A stretch of DNA of 55,034 nt from Armatimonadia bacterium (GTDB lineage Bacteria; Armatimonadota; Zipacnadia; Zipacnadales; JABUFB01): positions 1 through 55,034 of the forward strand of contig JBDKVB010000149.1 of NCBI GenBank assembly GCA_039679385.1, read 5' to 3'. Positions 51,443 to 55,034 of this stretch are shown piece by piece. Made by a program: the position numbers and the translations under genes. Each line of letters starts with the position of its first letter. Position 1 is the stretch's first letter. The notes beneath the pieces were generated by a model that searched no databases, was not told where the DNA came from, and saw nothing but the letters and a program-made list of their open reading frames with translations.

Positions 51443-53353
51443 ATGAACATGGGCCAGCCGATGCGAGGTGGCCGCGGACACGGACGTGGGGAGGACTCTG
51501 GGCGGGAGGGTGAAGGGCCACCGCCGCTGAGCATTACCGACAAACGGATGCTGGGCTGGTTCTACGCGAATCTGGGCCCGCATTGGCACAAGATCGTGCT
51601 TGGCGTCCTGACCATGACCGGCGCGACCTGGGCAGGTCTGTACCAGCCGAAGCTGCTGCGCGACATCTTCGACAAGGTCATCGGGCAGGGCCAGACCAAC
51701 CTGCTGTATCCCCTGGCAGCCGCCCTGATGATGTGGACCATCCTCGGCGGCGTGCTCGGCGCTGCCCGGATGACCGTGATGCACCTGCTGGGGCAGCGGT
51801 TCATGTACACGCTGCGGATGCAGTGCTACCGCCACATGATGACGCTGGACATCGCCTACTTCGAGAACCAGCGCACCGGCGACATCATGTCCCGCATCAG
51901 CAATGATGTGGGGACCGTCGAAGACATGGTGGTCCACGGCACCGACAACCTGATCAGCAACGCGCTGCGGATCATCGGTGTCGTCGCCTTCATGTTCTGG
52001 ATGAACTGGCGGATGGCCGTGGTCGCCCTGGTTCCGCTGCCCATCTTTCTGGTCAGCATGATCGTCTTCGGTCGGGTGATTCGCCCCGTCTTCCGGCGCA
52101 TCCGCGAAGAGCTGGGCGACATCAACGTCAAGCTGCAGGAGCGCATCTCGGGCATCCAGGTCATCAAGGCCTTCGCCCGCGAGGACGCGGAGGCCGAGTT
52201 CTTCGACGTCTCCGCCAAAGAGTACTGGAAGGTCAACGCCAGGAGCATCTGGATGTGGAGCACCTTCTTCCCGGCCGTCGGCCTGATCACCTCAGCCGGC
52301 AGCGTGGTCATGACCTGGTACGGCGCTCGACTGGCTACCGGCGGCAACGCCCTGGCGACCGCCGGTGACGTGGTCGCCTTCCTGCTGTACCTGCAGCAGT
52401 TCTACCAGCCCATCAGCACCCTGGTGCAGACCTACAACACGATGAACCGGGCGCTGGCCTCGATGGCACGGATCTTCGAGTTGCTGGATGAGAAACCCGA
52501 AGTGGCCGAGAAGGAAGGCGCCGTCGAGCTGGAACAGGTGGAAGGTCGCGTCGACATTGAGCACGTGCGCTTCCGCTACACGACCGGCGAGGTCGTGCTC
52601 CACGATGTCTCGGTGTCGGCGGCACCGGGTGAGACTGTCGCGATCGTGGGCCGCAGCGGCGCGGGCAAGACCACCTTGGTCAACCTCATCCCCCGCTTCT
52701 ATGACCCCTTCGAGGGCCGGGTGCTGGTCGACGGCCATGACGTGCGAGAGGTGACGAAGCAGTCCCTGCGCCGCAATCTCGCGATGGTGCTGCAGGAAAC
52801 CTTCCTGTTCAACGCCACGATCCGCGAGAACATCCTCTACGCCCGACCCGACGCGACCGAGGAGGAGTTGGTGGAGGCGGCCAAGGCTGCCTATGCCCAC
52901 GACTTCATCGTCGAGTTGGAGAAGGGCTATGACACGATGTGCGGCGAGCGCGGAGTGAGACTCTCCGGCGGGCAGAAGCAGCGACTGTCCATTGCCCGGG
53001 CGCTGCTGGCGAATCCGCGCATCCTGATCCTGGATGAGGCGACCTCCCTGGTCGATACCGAGGCGGAGCAGATCATCCAGAAGGCCCTCGCGAACCTGAT
53101 GCACGGGCGGACGACCTTCGTGATCGCCCACCGCCTGTCGACGATTCGCAAGGCTGACAAGATCGTGGTCATCGATGACGGGCAGGTTGTCGAGCAGGAC
53201 CGGCACGAGGTGCTGATCGAGAATCAGGGCCTCTACGCCGAGATGTACAACCGCCAGTTCCAGTTTGAGGAGGATTGGGGCATCCCCTCCGGTGTGGGCA
53301 ATGCGGGCGGAATGGGTATGGGCGGTCCGCGCGACCCCGGTAGCGGAGGCTAA
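51443..53353 (+). CDS. ABC exporter, fused permease and ATPase (MsbA-like)
   Basis: 636 residues. A Gly/Arg-rich N-terminal tail (1-30), six membrane helices (about 45-340) with the coupling segment FENQRTGDIMSRISNDVG, then a nucleotide-binding domain with Walker A GRSGAGKTT (about 402-410), Q-loop LQETFLFNATIRENILY, signature LSGGQKQR (about 507), Walker B ILILDEATS and the switch His in FVIAHRLSTI. A Gly-rich C-terminal tail ends the protein. It probably works as a homodimer exporting lipid or drug-like molecules; substrate unknown. DUF4175-like gene follows after 39 nt. Confidence 0.93.
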   Translation: MNMGQPMRGGRGHGRGEDSGREGEGPPPLSITDKRMLGWFYANLGPHWHKIVLGVLTMTGATWAGLYQPKLLRDIFDKVIGQGQTNLLYPLAAALMMWTILGGVLGAARMTVMHLLGQRFMYTLRMQCYRHMMTLDIAYFENQRTGDIMSRISNDVGTVEDMVVHGTDNLISNALRIIGVVAFMFWMNWRMAVVALVPLPIFLVSMIVFGRVIRPVFRRIREELGDINVKLQERISGIQVIKAFAREDAEAEFFDVSAKEYWKVNARSIWMWSTFFPAVGLITSAGSVVMTWYGARLATGGNALATAGDVVAFLLYLQQFYQPISTLVQTYNTMNRALASMARIFELLDEKPEVAEKEGAVELEQVEGRVDIEHVRFRYTTGEVVLHDVSVSAAPGETVAIVGRSGAGKTTLVNLIPRFYDPFEGRVLVDGHDVREVTKQSLRRNLAMVLQETFLFNATIRENILYARPDATEEELVEAAKAAYAHDFIVELEKGYDTMCGERGVRLSGGQKQRLSIARALLANPRILILDEATSLVDTEAEQIIQKALANLMHGRTTFVIAHRLSTIRKADKIVVIDDGQVVEQDRHEVLIENQGLYAEMYNRQFQFEEDWGIPSGVGNAGGMGMGGPRDPGSGG

Positions 53354-53392
53354 GGCCTGCGCTGCACCGGCCCCGGGGGACGATGTGCCGTG

Positions 53393-55034
53393 ATGGGAGA
53401 CGCGTCTGTGGGTCCGAAGGCTGTGCTGCCGCGCTTGAGGGCGCTGGCTCGTGCCCTGCGCTGTGTCCGTGCCCTGCGGGGCCTTGTACTGTGGAGCGCC
53501 GCGACTGCCCTTGTGCTCGCGGCGCTTGTTGCTTTGCTCGACCAGATTCCCCGCTATGCCGCGATTGCCCCGTACCTCGCCGCCGGGCTGACTAGCCTGG
53601 CTCTTCTGCTGTGGGTCGCGCTGGTGTTGGTCCCGGCACTGCGACCCGTTTCCCTCAAAGATGCCGCGCGACTCGTCGAGGGCCGCTTCCCGCAGTTGCA
53701 GGATGGCCTGCTGACCCTCGTGGATCCGGCGCCGGAGTTCACTAAGGCTAGTGCACAAGAGTCGGCACGGCCGGCGCGGACACTGACCGACCTACTGGGA
53801 CTGGAGGTCTCGCGCCGACTTGAGGGCCTGGACCTGCTAACGGCGCTGGACTTGCGTGGCCTGCGGCGACTGGCGCTCGCAGCCTTGCCGCTCCTGCTGA
53901 CGGCGGCGCTGATTACGGCAGCCTGTCCGGTTGGTCTGGCGCGGCTGACGGGACCGGGTGGAATCGGCCAGACCGAGAGACCGGCGTTGAGGCGGCCCGT
54001 CCTGCCTCCCGAGTTGGAGCAGTTGGGGCTGCGCGATCTATCGGTCGAGGTTGAGCCGCCGGCCTACAGTGGCCTTCCCGGGCAGACGCTGCACGAGGAC
54101 TTCGGAAGCCTGGAGGTACTCCGGGGGAGTCGGGTCACGATTCGCGCTACCATCGACCCTGAGGCGACGGCGGTCCTGGAGATCGGGCAGGTGCAGGCCT
54201 CGGGTCTTCGCGGGCCAGACCTGAGCCGGAGCTTCACCGCGACCGGGAGCCTGCAGTGGACCCTGACTGCGCAGCGAGCGGGCAAGCACGCCTCTGTTGG
54301 ACCCTACAGGCTGCGGGTCAAGGAGGACAAGTCGCCGACGGTGCGGTTGGTGGAGCCCGGCCGCGACCTGGTGCTGGACCGTGTGGAGCCCCTGCGGCTG
54401 GTGCTCTCCGCTGACGACGACTTCGGCGTAGCGGCGCTGCGACTCCAGTACCGGCGTGCCGGGGAGCGGACCTGGCGCAGTCTCGAGGTCGCCGGTGGCG
54501 AGCGGCATCTGAACGCAGCCTTCCAGTGGGACCTTGCGCCGATGGCCCTGCGCCCCGGTGAGGCGATTGAGTACCGGGCAGTGGCGCAGGACACCGACCT
54601 AGTCTCCGGCCCCAAGACCGCCGCGACTTCCCTCTACCGAGTCGGCCTCAAAGCCCTGCCACCCTTGCCGCCGACGCCCGCGACGGTTGAGAAGGCCCAG
54701 ACGCGCGAAGAGGATGCGCTCGCGAACCTGAAGACCGAGGCAGCAGCCTTCGATCAGCAGCTCCAGGAGATGATCCGGCAGGCGCAGCAGGCGGAGAGTT
54801 CAGGCAGCTCCGGCCAGGTGTCCCGCGGTGAACTCCAGGAGGCTCAGCAGCGCCTCGCCGGGCGAGCCGAGGACCTGCGGCAGGCGATGGCCGAGGCGGA
54901 GAAGCTACTGGCCGAGAGCCCGCTGCTCAGTGATGACCTGGTGCAGAAGGTGCAGGAGCTGCACAAGCTCATGTCCGAGCTGATGAACGAGGACCTCAAG
55001 CGCGTGATGGAGCGTGTTCAGGAGGCGCTGAAGC
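53393..55034 (+). CDS. DUF4175-like membrane protein, cut by window end
   Basis: At least 547 residues; the gene continues past the end. The N-terminus has two membrane helices (LVLWSAATALVLAALVALL and APYLAAGLTSLALLLWVALV), followed by LKDAARLVEGRFPQLQDGLL and a third helix near residue 165. Then come beta domains (SVEVEPPAYSGLPG; LSADDDFGVAALRLQYRR) and a long charged coiled coil starting near residue 435 (REEDALANLKTEAAAFDQQL). This layout fits DUF4175-type proteins of GC-rich bacteria. ATG 53393 is used; GTG 53390 directly before it is also possible. Function unknown. Confidence 0.75.
   Translation, partial: MGDASVGPKAVLPRLRALARALRCVRALRGLVLWSAATALVLAALVALLDQIPRYAAIAPYLAAGLTSLALLLWVALVLVPALRPVSLKDAARLVEGRFPQLQDGLLTLVDPAPEFTKASAQESARPARTLTDLLGLEVSRRLEGLDLLTALDLRGLRRLALAALPLLLTAALITAACPVGLARLTGPGGIGQTERPALRRPVLPPELEQLGLRDLSVEVEPPAYSGLPGQTLHEDFGSLEVLRGSRVTIRATIDPEATAVLEIGQVQASGLRGPDLSRSFTATGSLQWTLTAQRAGKHASVGPYRLRVKEDKSPTVRLVEPGRDLVLDRVEPLRLVLSADDDFGVAALRLQYRRAGERTWRSLEVAGGERHLNAAFQWDLAPMALRPGEAIEYRAVAQDTDLVSGPKTAATSLYRVGLKALPPLPPTPATVEKAQTREEDALANLKTEAAAFDQQLQEMIRQAQQAESSGSSGQVSRGELQEAQQRLAGRAEDLRQAMAEAEKLLAESPLLSDDLVQKVQELHKLMSELMNEDLKRVMERVQEALK

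Noticed and set aside
52292-53758. 488-residue minus-strand open frame
   Set aside because: Antisense to the ABC transporter and the DUF4175-like gene, both of which have full motif support.

Overview
The window is one continuous, very GC-rich bacterial segment of 55,034 bases, densely packed with genes. Frequent GTG and TTG starts are supported by nearby Shine-Dalgarno sequences. The gene content includes DUF6754, DUF6259, DUF4091 and DUF4139 proteins, secreted sugar-hydrolase-like enzymes, a uroporphyrinogen-decarboxylase-like protein and a split riboflavin operon. This mix resembles uncultured Armatimonadota or a related soil or sediment lineage. That placement is inference from gene families only; no rRNA or tRNA gene was seen. 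No phage, insertion sequence or CRISPR array was recognised.

Layout. 1-2352: palindrome and repeats, then a Cu(I) P-type ATPase on the minus strand. 2546-7607: three tandem exported DUF4139 paralogs, the remnant of a further copy, REP-like repeats and two copies of a long-stem hairpin element. 7669-11007: three coupled glycosyltransferase genes. 11050-14541 (minus): a TPR membrane protein, a methyltetrahydrofolate methyltransferase and a polytopic membrane protein. 14761-22496 (plus): a secreted clan GH-A glycosidase with a large inserted domain, then six closely spaced genes that look like one undescribed cell-envelope complex (KOW-like protein, FN3-DUF6754 protein, two polytopic membrane proteins, two paralogous membrane-anchored proteins). 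22616-24624: an exported metallophosphoesterase coupled to a UroD-like protein. 24706-25236: a small secreted protein with its own promoter and terminator.

25262-35910 (minus): a DUF6504 protein, two tandem secreted DUF6259 proteins, a tyrosine recombinase with a duplicated DNA-binding domain, DUF4446, YajC and a zinc alcohol dehydrogenase. 36118-39598 (plus): an ARPP-1 protein, a COG2426 small-multidrug-export protein, a small acidic protein and an isolated TadG-like protein. 39696-45474 (minus): a large DUF4091 (GH123-like) protein, an S1/P1-nuclease-like protein and an HtrA-type protease. 45579-49528 (minus): a membrane protein gene followed by ribD-ribE-ribBA-ribH. 49642-55034 (plus): a hypothetical protein, an AIM24 protein, an ABC exporter and a DUF4175-like protein cut by the window end.

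The strongest candidates for new biology are the DUF6754 membrane cluster (16817-22496), the recombinase with two core-binding domains, the DHBP-synthase half of RibBA lacking canonical acidic residues, the glycosidase with a domain inserted in its barrel, and the repeat-associated expansion and decay of the DUF4139 array.
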